Source: a virus
Virus record (IMG/VR): IMGVR_UViG_3300032224_000083
Location: 1-31,279 of that record
Length of the DNA: 31,279 nt
Reading direction: 5' to 3' (one strand)
The stretch's first letter is position 1. Every line of letters begins with the position of its first letter. The notes beneath the pieces are model-generated. The model was not told where the DNA came from. It saw only the letters and a program-made list of their open reading frames with translations, and ran no database searches. A program made the translations under genes and the position numbers. Shown piece after piece: positions 7,284-15,288 of this stretch.

Positions 7284-7502
7284 ATGAAAACTTTAAAACA
7301 AATTATCAGCGAATTACAAGAGTTACAAAACAAATATGGCGAAAATGCCTTAGTTAGATACACTACTTGTGATAGTTTTTCTTGGTATGGTAAAAAGGTA
7401 GAAGAAGATTTTTATACACATTTTAACGGAGATTTTATTACAATTACACATAAGTTAAAAGAAGAAGAAGGTAAACAAGCAAAAATAACTTTTAGAAAAT
7501 AA
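7284..7502 (+). CDS. Small unknown protein, first gene of the small-gene cluster
   Basis: The 72-residue product begins MKTLKQIISELQELQNKYGE and is a helix followed by alternating strands (FNGDFITITHKLKEEEGKQ). The first helix resembles small phage proteins that measure or bind a partner, but no function is known to me. The leader AAAACACAATG is shared with several following genes. It is the first gene after the promoter at 7245. Confidence 0.55.
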   Translation: MKTLKQIISELQELQNKYGENALVRYTTCDSFSWYGKKVEEDFYTHFNGDFITITHKLKEEEGKQAKITFRK

Positions 7503-7562
7503 GCAATCGAAAATAGGGGTGCGACTATTCAACGCACAATTTAACACACTAAACAAAACACA

Positions 7563-7730
7563 ATGAAAAAGCTACAAGAATTTACTATTCACATTAAGAC
7601 CCAATTCGGTCTTGGACAATTCAAATTAAAAGCTTCATCTTTTGAAGATGCTTACAATAGATTAAGTCCAAAATACAAAAAGACCTTAATCATTATCTAT
7701 GACGAAAATGACGAAAGCTTTTCTGCATAA
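7563..7730 (+). CDS. Small unknown protein (55 residues)
   Basis: The product starts MKKLQEFTIHIKTQFGLGQF and ends IIIYDENDESFSA, with a beta-rich first half, a short helix (SFEDAYNRLSPKYKK) and a final strand. It is preceded by the same AAAACACAATG leader as the gene at 7284. The codon pattern and clean strand-helix-strand layout support a real gene. Its function is unknown. Confidence 0.5.
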   Translation: MKKLQEFTIHIKTQFGLGQFKLKASSFEDAYNRLSPKYKKTLIIIYDENDESFSA

Positions 7731-7753
7731 TAAATTTAACTAAACCAAACACA

Positions 7754-7840
7754 ATGAAAAAAGAAACCGCACAACTTTTAGCAGTATTAGTAGCAGCTTG
7801 TTATCTTATTGGACAACTGCAAGACATTTACTCGAAATGA
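7754..7840 (+). CDS. Tiny single-pass membrane peptide (28 residues)
   Basis: MKKETAQLLAVLVAACYLIG is a charged N-terminus followed by one hydrophobic segment, and the tail is QLQDIYSK. It has the CCAAACACAATG type of leader seen at neighbouring genes, and its TGA overlaps the next ATG (ATGA). Its function is unknown; it might be a membrane-targeted host-takeover peptide. Confidence 0.4.
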   Translation: MKKETAQLLAVLVAACYLIGQLQDIYSK

Positions 7841-7962
7841 TTTACGCTATCTGCCTTCTGCTAATTACAACAGGTTTTGTAATGGCAGCTTTAACTGACT
7901 ATTTAATTAAACACAATGACTCAAAGCACAAAAGAATACATAGACAAATACTACGCAAGTGA
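7837..7962 (+). CDS. Tiny membrane peptide with a basic tail (41 residues)
   Basis: MIYAICLLLITTGFVMAALT is one hydrophobic segment, followed by a basic, His-rich tail (KHNDSKHKRIHRQILRK). It starts inside the ATGA overlap with the preceding peptide, which supports translation. It overlaps the next gene by 47 bases in another frame, so the part after about 7916 may be shaped by that gene. Confidence 0.35.
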   Translation: MIYAICLLLITTGFVMAALTDYLIKHNDSKHKRIHRQILRK

Positions 7963-8128
7963 GCCGATTAGTATAATGATGTCTAATATAGATGCGACTT
8001 ACTTAGAGATACTTACCTACTGCAAAGAGAAAGGTTATGAACCTGCAAAGCGTAGAATGAGAAGTCCAGAACATAAGTCAAAAGTTGGCTTTTTTGACAT
8101 TGAAAATTACAAACCCGAAACAATATGA
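7916..8128 (+). CDS. Small unknown protein
   Basis: The 70-residue product begins MTQSTKEYIDKYYASEPI and carries a basic patch (EPAKRRMRSPEHKSK) in its second half. No fold is recognised. The start has the AAACACAATG leader seen upstream, and its TGA overlaps the next ATG by four bases (8125-8128). Confidence 0.55.
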   Translation: MTQSTKEYIDKYYASEPISIMMSNIDATYLEILTYCKEKGYEPAKRRMRSPEHKSKVGFFDIENYKPETI

Positions 8129-8667
8129 GCCAAAAGCAATACATAATAGACATTATGGAAGCTGACGAAAAAGACGGATTATATAACCTAAACAATAACA
8201 CAATGGAATTACAACAAATCTTCGAAACAACAAAAGAACAAAGGACTGAGTTTACTTACCAATTAATTGAACGCTTAAACGCAGGAGAACTTGACCCATT
8301 AAAAACACATCTCCAGGTTAAAGCCTTAGAGGATATGCTAGAAACCCTTAAGGCAAATAAGGACTATAAAGATGCAGTATTACAAGCAGCCGTACTAAAT
8401 GGCAAGGACTTTGAGTATATGAGTGCTAAGTTCAACATTCGTGAGGTCGGAGTTAAGTATGACTTTAGTAAATGCGAAAGTCCTGCATACGAGGAGATAA
8501 TGACCGAGTACAATAGCGCAGCTAAAGCCAAAAAGGATATGGAAGACTTCTTAAAGAAAGTTCCGCATCAAGGTCTTGACATCATTAACGGAGTTACTGG
8601 AGAGGTTACAAGGGTTTACCCTCCTGCTAAGAGTAGCACAACAAGTGTAGCCGTATCATTAAAGTAA
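8125..8667 (+). CDS. Conserved phage protein of unknown function, with a duplicated N-terminal peptide
   Basis: The frame gives 180 residues from 8125 or 154 from the ATG at 8203. The 8125 start is in an ATGA overlap, while 8203 has the AACACAATG leader typical of this cluster; either or both could be used. The first 21 residues (KQYIIDIMEADEKDGLYN) match a segment of the 30510 gene, so this part is a repeated module joined to the main domain. The main domain is helical in its first half (QQIFETTKEQRTEFTYQLIE) and ends in a strand-rich tail with VTRVYPPAKSSTTSVAVSLK. Similar proteins occur in Bacteroidota phages without known function. Confidence 0.65.
   Translation: MSQKQYIIDIMEADEKDGLYNLNNNTMELQQIFETTKEQRTEFTYQLIERLNAGELDPLKTHLQVKALEDMLETLKANKDYKDAVLQAAVLNGKDFEYMSAKFNIREVGVKYDFSKCESPAYEEIMTEYNSAAKAKKDMEDFLKKVPHQGLDIINGVTGEVTRVYPPAKSSTTSVAVSLK
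8130..8193 (+). repeat. 64-base coding repeat, copy A
   Basis: This stretch matches 30701-30764 at 56 of 64 positions by eye, without gaps. Both copies are read in the frame giving KQ-(Y/H)-IIDIM and GLYN, and both lie just ahead of another start codon. Confidence 0.85.
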
Positions 8668-8675
8668 TAAAAATA

Positions 8676-8768
8676 TTGTACTTCTTTGCAATTTGCTTAC
8701 CTTTGGCAGCGTTATGCTACATAGGTGGGCATATTGCTTATGAGATAATGCTAAAACTAAGAAAATGA
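8676..8768 (+). CDS. Possible 30-residue membrane peptide with a TTG start
   Basis: In the gap between 8667 and 8765 an open frame reads LYFFAICLPLAALCYIGGHI and a short basic end (YEIMLKLRK). This is one clear membrane segment, and its TGA overlaps the next ATG (ATGA at 8765-8768). No ATG is present; TTG at 8676 is the nearest plausible start, and ATA at 8667 would add three residues. The hydrophobic run and coupled stop argue for a real gene, while the missing ATG argues against. Confidence 0.4.
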   Translation: MYFFAICLPLAALCYIGGHIAYEIMLKLRK

Positions 8769-9457
8769 CTTGGAACGAATTAACAGTATGGCAGTACCAA
8801 CAGATATATCCAATAGTTACTAAGCCGGAAAAGGATTGGACTACCTTAGATGTAGAAAGTAAGCTTGTTGGCATTTTAAATAACCTTACAGACACGCAAG
8901 TAGATAGCCTTAGTGTTAGTGAGTTTAATAAATTGAGGTCAACCTTGAGCTTCTTAGACGATAAGATTGAAGGTAAGCCGGTTAAGTATACCGAAGTAAA
9001 CGGCAAACGATATAGGTTCGTATATGATGTGCAGCAAATGAAGGCAGCCAGATATATTGAGACTAAAGTATTTAGTACTGAATTAGTAGCTAATCTTCAT
9101 AAGTTAGCAGCATCAATGGTTATGCCTCAACGCAAAACCTGGTATGGAATGTGGATAGACGAGAAGTATGATGCAGCAAAGCATAGCGAATACGCAGAAG
9201 ACTTACAAGCATCAAACTTTATACATATTTATCATTCGGTTGTTTTTTTTTATCAAGTATACAGAAATTGGATAGAAGTTTCTCAGGGTTATTTGGTCAA
9301 GGAAATGATGACTCAGGGAATGAGTTTGGAGTTGGCACAAAAGGGGGTTCAAACTTTATGCGAGATTTTGGATGGCAGTATTGCGCCAAATCTGTTGCCG
9401 ACCACGAAAATATCACAGTTGATGAAAGCTATGAACTTACAACAATACAATTCTTAA
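8765..9457 (+). CDS. Probable tail-assembly chaperone or conserved tail-module protein
   Basis: The 230-residue product begins MTWNELTVWQYQQIYPIV and is helical and hydrophobic in its C-terminal half. It is the first gene of the tail region and overlaps a second frame (9250-9522) whose end reads as a natural protein. This layout recalls tail chaperone pairs of the G/GT type, in which a -1 frameshift adds a second domain. A run of nine T at 9243-9251 gives an in-frame T TTT TTT slippery site. Against the simple model, the zero frame keeps good coding character for about 70 codons after the T run, and the tape measure lies four genes away rather than adjacent. The chaperone role is inferred from layout. 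Confidence 0.6.
   Translation: MTWNELTVWQYQQIYPIVTKPEKDWTTLDVESKLVGILNNLTDTQVDSLSVSEFNKLRSTLSFLDDKIEGKPVKYTEVNGKRYRFVYDVQQMKAARYIETKVFSTELVANLHKLAASMVMPQRKTWYGMWIDEKYDAAKHSEYAEDLQASNFIHIYHSVVFFYQVYRNWIEVSQGYLVKEMMTQGMSLELAQKGVQTLCEILDGSIAPNLLPTTKISQLMKAMNLQQYNS
9243..9251 (+). promoter_or_regulatory. Candidate -1 ribosomal frameshift site
   Basis: Nine T in a row hold T TTT TTT at 9244-9250, in register with the zero-frame codons 9245-9247 and 9248-9250. A -1 slip would continue from 9250 in the frame ending at 9522. Homopolymers are also where sequencing indels occur. Confidence 0.4.
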
Positions 9458-9522
9458 ATACGCTATCCTATCTAAAGGCTAAGGCTGATTACGATAAGGA
9501 GCAGCAAAGGAAACTGAAATAA
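9250..9522 (+). CDS. Overlapping -1 frame: possible frameshift extension
   Basis: The -1 frame is open from 9187 to the TAA at 9520-9522. If reached by slippage at 9250 it adds 90 residues, making a 252-residue fusion with the upstream protein. Its last part (ELTTIQFLNTLSYLKAKADY, then a charged tail) is convincing protein and runs 65 bases past the zero-frame stop, so something probably translates it. The earlier part is Gly/Ser-rich and looks like a shadow of the zero frame. Alternatives are an independent start at ATG 9358 (54 residues) or a shift close to 9457. Confidence 0.5.
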   Translation, partial: LSSIQKLDRSFSGLFGQGNDDSGNEFGVGTKGGSNFMRDFGWQYCAKSVADHENITVDESYELTTIQFLNTLSYLKAKADYDKEQQRKLK

Positions 9523-9528
9523 GACACG

Positions 9529-9560
9529 ACCCTGCCAATTTTGGTGGGGTTAGTTATTTT
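9529..9560 (+). terminator. Intrinsic terminator after the chaperone-like pair
   Basis: CCCTGCC (9530-9536), loop AATTTT and GGTGGGG (9543-9549) form a seven-pair stem with two G-U pairs, extended by A9529-T9550. A T-rich stretch follows. It lies right after the 9522 stop and before the next promoter-like box. Confidence 0.65.
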
Positions 9561-9571
9561 TAGACCTTCCT

Positions 9572-9579
9572 TATATTTA
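9572..9579 (+). promoter_or_regulatory. Candidate late promoter box next to a GTG start
   Basis: TATATTTA is close to TAnnTTTG and ends five bases before the GTG at 9585. TTAG at 9550-9553, 18 bases upstream, is a poor -33 match. The same TATATTTA-N5-GTG layout recurs at 18138-18153, also just after a terminator. Confidence 0.4.
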
Positions 9580-9584
9580 TTAGC

Positions 9585-10265
9585 GTGAGTATAACTAAGG
9601 AGCAAATACAAGCAATAAGGGAAGGCTTTTTACAAAGTGTTGGCGATACTGCCTATAATGTAGTAAAGGCTAAAGATTTGCCTATATTAGAGAAAACACT
9701 TGCACTTTACGGAAAGGAGTTTAACGATACCATTGTCAAGATATTAGACAAGGATAATATTACATCTTCGGGCAAATTAGCAGACCCGGCACAACCTGTT
9801 ATATACAAGTTCGGTACTGGATATGTTTTAAGTTTAGGTTATGAAGATGGGAGCGAACAAGAGAAATACTTTCAATTTGTCAATAAAGGGGTTAAGGGTA
9901 CTAAAAACGTTAAAGCAGATAATAAAACACCTTATTCATTTAAAGCTACAAGTAGAGCAGTAAATGTTACTGCTATCGAAGGTTGGCTAAAATATAACAA
10001 GTTAAAATCTGTATCGGTTAAAAAATATAGAAAACTTGGTACAGAAGCCAAAGCGATAGATACAAAGAAATCTTTAGCTTGGGCAATAGCTAAAAGCATA
10101 CACACAAAAGGTATTAAGTCTACTCACTACTTTGATAGGGCAGTAGCACAAGTATTTAATAAAGAATTTATTGATAATATAGCACTTGCAGTAGGTGGCG
10201 ATATTCAAATACAAATAAAGCAAACAATTAACGAGAGTAAGAATGGCAATAACAATAACAAGTAG
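9585..10265 (+). CDS. Putative neck or tail-completion protein (HK97 gp10-like pattern)
   Basis: The 226-residue product starts with GTG and reads MSITKEQIQAIREGFLQSV. A central stretch (ITSSGKLADPAQPVIYKFG, later YFQFVNKGVKG) has the short-strand and Gly pattern of gp10-like neck proteins, which join head and tail. The match is loose and by eye only. The C-terminus is a helix ending in an Asn-rich tail. It begins a unit after a terminator and overlaps the next gene by 23 bases. Confidence 0.5.
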   Translation: MSITKEQIQAIREGFLQSVGDTAYNVVKAKDLPILEKTLALYGKEFNDTIVKILDKDNITSSGKLADPAQPVIYKFGTGYVLSLGYEDGSEQEKYFQFVNKGVKGTKNVKADNKTPYSFKATSRAVNVTAIEGWLKYNKLKSVSVKKYRKLGTEAKAIDTKKSLAWAIAKSIHTKGIKSTHYFDRAVAQVFNKEFIDNIALAVGGDIQIQIKQTINESKNGNNNNK

Positions 10266-11457
10266 TCCTGCACCATATTCGTCTATGCACGATAATCTGT
10301 GGTTCGTATCAAGTTCTACGAATAGCGGAACTACTAACTTTAAGTTCGTATATGATGTATATATAAACGGAAGCCAAGTAATTAGGTCAAAAGTATTCCC
10401 TTCTCCAAGTGCAGAAGGTAGCTATGGGGTATTTAACGCATCTCCAATGGTGCGTAGCTTCGTTACTAACTACTTCGAGCCTTCAGGAACTTCAATACTT
10501 GTAGCTTCAAATGATAAGATTAAAGTAGACTATGATGTGAGAATAGGAGAAGAGGTTAGTGGAGTTACTACAACGAACTTAGCATCTGGCAGCTATTCAG
10601 CTTACAATTTTGTGCCACCATTGTTCGCAGATATATTCCTTGTCAAGAACCAGACACCATTAGTGCTATCGTCTTATTATGATAATTTACTATTAGAAAA
10701 CTTTACTGATGACTTTTTGACTGAGCGTGATACAGATGACATTACGCTTGAATACGGAGATAACTTTTACATTACGTTCTTACGCATAGCAACAGGCGGT
10801 TATTCTGCTTGGGTAGAAGTATTAGCACCAGGAGATGCGGTTACAAACACAGTATCGGGAAATATTACTTTAAGCGGTCAGTTTAACTTATTTAACTTAC
10901 AAGCGGAGCATATAAATAATTGGGCGAGTGGAACGATTATAGACGAGAATACTTATGGCTATAACTTCTATTTAAAAAGAGGAACTGCACAAACAAGGGT
11001 AATTAAGATAAGACAAAAGTGCTATCCTAAATACCAACAATTTAACTTAGAGTTCTTAAATAGGCTTGGCGGTTGGGATACAAAGAAATTTGCACTTGTT
11101 AATAGAAGGTCAAGCGAATATCAAAGAGCATCATACAGGCGCAGCGATTGGCAGCTAAGTGGTGGACAAATGACAAACATAGATGGATACAACAGATATA
11201 ACGAAACGACTTTCAACTATGCTATTCAGCATAAGGATAAATATAAGCTTACTTCTGATTGGGTTAGTGAGCAAGATTATGCGTGGTTATCTCAGCTTGT
11301 ATCGAGTCCTATTGTGTATATGGAAGTACTTGGTGCTTATTTCCCTGTCACTATAACAACAACTAACTACGAGTATAAGTTAGAAAGTGCAGACAAACTA
11401 TTTAACTTTGAGATTGAAATAGAAGTAGGTAAATACTTAACAAGCCAATTCAGATAA
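10243..11457 (+). CDS. Putative tail or baseplate structural protein
   Basis: The 404-residue product is rich in Ser, Thr, Asn and aromatic residues and almost entirely beta-type. It has NFKFVYDVYINGSQVIRSKV near the N-terminus and YPKYQQFNLEFLNRLGGWD in the second half. Such proteins are common in Bacteroidota phages between terminase and tape measure and are probably virion parts. No catalytic motif is visible. It shares one base (TAATG) with the next gene, and the two probably assemble together. Confidence 0.6.
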   Translation: MAITITSSPAPYSSMHDNLWFVSSSTNSGTTNFKFVYDVYINGSQVIRSKVFPSPSAEGSYGVFNASPMVRSFVTNYFEPSGTSILVASNDKIKVDYDVRIGEEVSGVTTTNLASGSYSAYNFVPPLFADIFLVKNQTPLVLSSYYDNLLLENFTDDFLTERDTDDITLEYGDNFYITFLRIATGGYSAWVEVLAPGDAVTNTVSGNITLSGQFNLFNLQAEHINNWASGTIIDENTYGYNFYLKRGTAQTRVIKIRQKCYPKYQQFNLEFLNRLGGWDTKKFALVNRRSSEYQRASYRRSDWQLSGGQMTNIDGYNRYNETTFNYAIQHKDKYKLTSDWVSEQDYAWLSQLVSSPIVYMEVLGAYFPVTITTTNYEYKLESADKLFNFEIEIEVGKYLTSQFR

Positions 11458-13511
11458 TGATTAGTACTGAGATTTATATAGAAGATAGGAAGATTGATTT
11501 ATTACAAGATATATCTACTGAGTTCACTTATGCCATTGACGATGTAAGTGAGTTTGGTAGTCGCAATACTTCTTTTAGCAAAACAATAAGCATACCAGGA
11601 ACTGCAACAAATAACTTAGTATTTGGTTACATCTTTGAACTTAACAATGCTAACTTCACAGACAACACACTTCCGAACGTAGGATATAACTACAATGTAA
11701 CAAAACAAGCTAACTGCAAAATCTTTATTGACAAAGTACAGATATTTAAGGGTACTTTACGAATATTGGAAATAGTTATAGACAAAGAAACTATTGAATA
11801 CCAATGTAGTGTTTTTGGAGAACTTGGTGGTTTTATTAACCAATTAGGAAATAAGCGTTTAGAAGATTTAGATTTCAGCACATATGACCATACTTATAGC
11901 GTAGCTAATATTGTTAATAGTTGGGATAATCCTGGAGGCTCAGGGTATTACTATCCGCTTATTGATTACGGAAACGTGAGTACTGGAGCATACGGAACTG
12001 CTAAGAAGGACTTTCAATATACAACGTTTCGACCTGCTTTATATGTAAAGCAATATGTAGATAAGATATTTGCAGATACAGATTATACTTTTAATTGCTC
12101 TTTTTTTGATAGTGCTTTATTTAAGCGTTTAATTATACCGCATAATCAAACTACTATTACTGCTCTAAACAATACAAGCTTTAGTGCAAGTGCTAATATA
12201 GAAAGCGTTAATTTAACAGGTAGTAGAAACGTAAAATATACAATAATAACTGCCGGTAGCTTCAGTTCTAATCTTGCAGGAGATATATTTACTTATACAA
12301 GTGGAACAAGCCTTACAACAAATATGGCTATAACACTTGACTTAATCGTTACAAGTTTTGAGACTTTTAGACCTAATATATCAGTAGTTTTATATAAAAA
12401 TGGTACACAGATAGGAAGAGAAGATTTTGATGCAAGTGTTAATAATGTTATTAGTTCTTCTATACAAACTGATAATATTACATTTAATAATGGAGACACT
12501 TTTTATGTTCGTTTAGTAGCAAGTTTAATGACAGTTGACATTGATTACGGAAGGACTTATATAACTACTACTACACCTACACAAGTACAGATTAACTTAG
12601 GAGAAGGAATTAAAATAAACGAAACTATACCAAGAGGTATATTCCAAAGAGATTTCTTTTTGAGCATAGTTAAAATGTTTAATCTTTACGTTTATGAGAA
12701 TAAGTTTAACGACAAAGAACTGGTTATTAGTCCGTTTGTGGACTTCTATCCTAATACATCAGCTAATGCAGAAGATTGGACTAACAAGATAGATAGGTCA
12801 AAGCCATTAAGCATTAAGCCAATGAGTGAAATTAATGCTCGTTACTATAACTATAAGTTCAAAGCAGATAATGATTACTATGGCGAAAACTATCGTAAGA
12901 AGTATACAGAAGGATATGGAGATTTCATATACGACACCGAGTTCGATTTCGTAAAAGAAACCGACACTTTAGAACTTATATTTGCTGCATCAGTACTTTA
13001 TCAAGCAACAGGACAAGACAAAGTATTCCCTGCAATCTATAAGAAGTCAAATACGAATAGTTCGGAAGATAGAATGGATAGCATTATCCGTATTATGCAG
13101 GTAAAAAAGATTACTGGAGTTAATAGTTGGAGCATAATGAACGGAGCAACTAACTTAGGTTCTTATACAAGCTATGGTTATGCAGGACATTTAGACGACC
13201 CGATTAACCCACAAAACGACATTAACTTTGGCGCACCAAAAGAACTGCAATTCAGTCCAAGTACTTATCCATTTGTAAACATATTTAATGCTTATCATAG
13301 TCCTTATCTTGCTGAGATTACAAGTAAGAATAGTAAGCTATTAACTTGCTATGGTTTATTGGATATTGTAGACATTTTTAACTTAGATTTTAGTAAGTAC
13401 ATATGGATAGACGGGGTATTGTTTAGGCTTAACAAAGTTGAAAACTTTAACCCAATGGAATACAATACTACTAAACTATCATTCCTTAAAGTAATAGAAA
13501 CAGAATATTAA
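11457..13511 (+). CDS. Large putative tail-tip or baseplate protein
   Basis: The 684-residue product begins MISTEIYIEDRKIDLLQDIS. It carries FSKTISIPGTATNNLVFGYI, a segment I associate with Bacteroidota phage tail proteins. The middle is beta-rich, and the last third has Tyr-rich loops (EINARYYNYKFKADNDYYGE). Its position directly before the tape measure and its size suggest a distal tail or baseplate part, perhaps a receptor-facing hub. The exact role is not determined. It is coupled to its neighbours by TAATG on both sides. Confidence 0.6.
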   Translation: MISTEIYIEDRKIDLLQDISTEFTYAIDDVSEFGSRNTSFSKTISIPGTATNNLVFGYIFELNNANFTDNTLPNVGYNYNVTKQANCKIFIDKVQIFKGTLRILEIVIDKETIEYQCSVFGELGGFINQLGNKRLEDLDFSTYDHTYSVANIVNSWDNPGGSGYYYPLIDYGNVSTGAYGTAKKDFQYTTFRPALYVKQYVDKIFADTDYTFNCSFFDSALFKRLIIPHNQTTITALNNTSFSASANIESVNLTGSRNVKYTIITAGSFSSNLAGDIFTYTSGTSLTTNMAITLDLIVTSFETFRPNISVVLYKNGTQIGREDFDASVNNVISSSIQTDNITFNNGDTFYVRLVASLMTVDIDYGRTYITTTTPTQVQINLGEGIKINETIPRGIFQRDFFLSIVKMFNLYVYENKFNDKELVISPFVDFYPNTSANAEDWTNKIDRSKPLSIKPMSEINARYYNYKFKADNDYYGENYRKKYTEGYGDFIYDTEFDFVKETDTLELIFAASVLYQATGQDKVFPAIYKKSNTNSSEDRMDSIIRIMQVKKITGVNSWSIMNGATNLGSYTSYGYAGHLDDPINPQNDINFGAPKELQFSPSTYPFVNIFNAYHSPYLAEITSKNSKLLTCYGLLDIVDIFNLDFSKYIWIDGVLFRLNKVENFNPMEYNTTKLSFLKVIETEY

Positions 13512-15253
13512 TGGCACAAGAGAACGTAGGTATAAATATACAGGTCGGTGGTAACCAAGACCAAGCATTAGGCTCGTTAAAATCGCAGTTAAGAGAAGCT
13601 ACTGCTGAGGTAACAAAACTATCTGAGCAATTTGGTGCAAGTAGTAAGGAAGCCGTACAAGCAGCCAAAAGAGCAGCAGAACTTAAAGACAGAATAGGAG
13701 ATGCTAAAAGTTTAATTGATGCCTTTAATCCAGATGCTAAGTTTAAAGCTTTAACTGCTTCGCTTAGTGGTGTAGCCGGTGGCTTTAGTGCTTTGCAGGG
13801 CGCAGTAGGTTTATTTGGTAAGGAGAACGAGGACTTGCAGAAAACTTTAGTTAAAGTACAATCTGCAATGGCTTTATCTCAAGGCTTACAAGCAGTAGGA
13901 GAAAGTATAGATAGCTTTAAGCAATTAGGTACTGTTATTAAAACTCAGGTAGTAAGTGCATTCTCTACTTTAAGAGGGGCTTTAATTGCAACTGGCATTG
14001 GTGCTTTAGCAATAGGCATTGGGCTTGTAGCTGCAAACTTTGATAAGGTTAAAAAAGCAGTGCTTGACTTTATACCAGGACTTAGTAAAGTAGCTTCATT
14101 CTTTGGCAATATTATTGAGAAGGTTACTGATTTCGTAGGTGTTACATCTCAGGCAGAACGTGCTTTGGCTTCTTTAGAGAAAACAACAAAGCGTGGAAAT
14201 GAAGCTATTGACTCACGAATTAAAGTACTTACTGCACAAGGTGGTAAGGAAAAAGAGATATATCAATTAAAGCAGCAACAAGGAGAAAATGAGTTAAACG
14301 CATTAAGACAACGTTTAAGTACAACTGGTAAGCTAACAGACGAAGAGCAGAAAAGATTTAGACAACTAAAGACAGAACGTGATGTATTAGCAGCAGAAGA
14401 GCAGAAACGTATTAATGATAACTTACAAGAAGCAGCTAAGAAAGGAGAAGATGCTTCAAAAGAAGCAGCATCTAAACGCAAAGAGGAAAACGATAAGAAG
14501 TTAAAAGAGAAACAAGAATTAACTGATAGCTTATTAAAATCTCAACAAGAACGTAGAGCATTACTTGCACAAGATAACTTAGTAAGCCAGGAGCAGATTG
14601 CTAAAGATAAAAAAGATGCAGAAGAGAAGGCTAAAGCTGAACAAGAGAAGATAGATAATGAAAGAATAGCCGGTCAAATGAAGGTTATGTCTACTACGAC
14701 TAACTTTGCTTTGCAAGGCATACAAGCACAACAAGAAGCATCAAAGGCTCAAGCTGATATTGATAGGATTGCTACTGAAAATAAGCTTAAAGAACTTGAA
14801 CTACAAAAGCAAGGTGCAATGGCAGCACTTGATGCAGTTGCAGGTATTATAGACCAAAATAGTGTTGCAGGAAAGGCTATCGCAGTTGCTAAAGCAGTTA
14901 TGTCTACTTATGAAGGTGCGACTAAAGCTTTGGCTACTTATCCACCACCATTCGGACAGATAGCAGCAGCAGCCACAGTTGCAGCAGGTTTAATGAACGT
15001 TAAGAAGATTGTATCTACAAATATCCCTTCTGCAAGAGGCGAAGGTAGTGTAGGCGGCGGAGCATCTGCACCAAGCTTAAATTCAGCAGCCCCTATTGCA
15101 CCTGCACAACCACAAGCAGCAACTACAAACCTAAGTACTCAAACAATTAACGCTATTGGCAACCAAGCTATTAGAAGTTATGTTGTAGAGAGCGATGTAA
15201 CGAGTAACCAACAAAGAATTGCAGCTATTCAGCAAAGGGCAAGATTTGGTTAA
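13511..15253 (+). CDS. Short tape measure protein
   Basis: The 580-residue product starts with coiled-coil-like repeats (LKSQLREATAEVTKLSEQFG), then has hydrophobic membrane-active segments around residues 155-175 (GALIATGIGALAIGIGLVAA). A long Lys/Glu/Gln coiled coil follows at about 235-400, then an Ala/Gly-rich C-terminal part. This is the usual composition of a tape measure, which sets tail length and is ejected with DNA. At about 0.15 nm per residue it would predict a tail near 85-90 nm; this is an estimate. In most siphophages this gene follows capsid and tube genes, whereas here it precedes them. Confidence 0.75.
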   Translation: MAQENVGINIQVGGNQDQALGSLKSQLREATAEVTKLSEQFGASSKEAVQAAKRAAELKDRIGDAKSLIDAFNPDAKFKALTASLSGVAGGFSALQGAVGLFGKENEDLQKTLVKVQSAMALSQGLQAVGESIDSFKQLGTVIKTQVVSAFSTLRGALIATGIGALAIGIGLVAANFDKVKKAVLDFIPGLSKVASFFGNIIEKVTDFVGVTSQAERALASLEKTTKRGNEAIDSRIKVLTAQGGKEKEIYQLKQQQGENELNALRQRLSTTGKLTDEEQKRFRQLKTERDVLAAEEQKRINDNLQEAAKKGEDASKEAASKRKEENDKKLKEKQELTDSLLKSQQERRALLAQDNLVSQEQIAKDKKDAEEKAKAEQEKIDNERIAGQMKVMSTTTNFALQGIQAQQEASKAQADIDRIATENKLKELELQKQGAMAALDAVAGIIDQNSVAGKAIAVAKAVMSTYEGATKALATYPPPFGQIAAAATVAAGLMNVKKIVSTNIPSARGEGSVGGGASAPSLNSAAPIAPAQPQAATTNLSTQTINAIGNQAIRSYVVESDVTSNQQRIAAIQQRARFG

Positions 15254-15283
15254 ATGATAACAATTTAAAACACTTAATATTTA
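15248..15283 (+). repeat. Intergenic block upstream of the protease gene, copy 1
   Basis: GGTTAAATGATAA (15248-15260), 13 variable bases and TTAATATTTA (15274-15283) lie across the end of the tape measure gene and the gap before ATG 15289. The same two boxes with the same spacing occur at 15864-15899, so this is probably a regulatory or duplicated element. Confidence 0.6.
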
Positions 15284-15288
15284 CAAAT

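Noticed and set aside
7519-7537. GTGCG/CGCAC hairpin between 7502 and 7563
   Set aside because: The stem is only five pairs with a nine-base loop and no T-tract follows, so it is not a convincing terminator.
11690-12499. Minus-strand open frames within the large tail gene, and others like them elsewhere
   Set aside because: All are shadows of + strand genes with no leader, neighbour or motif support; the whole window reads + strand.
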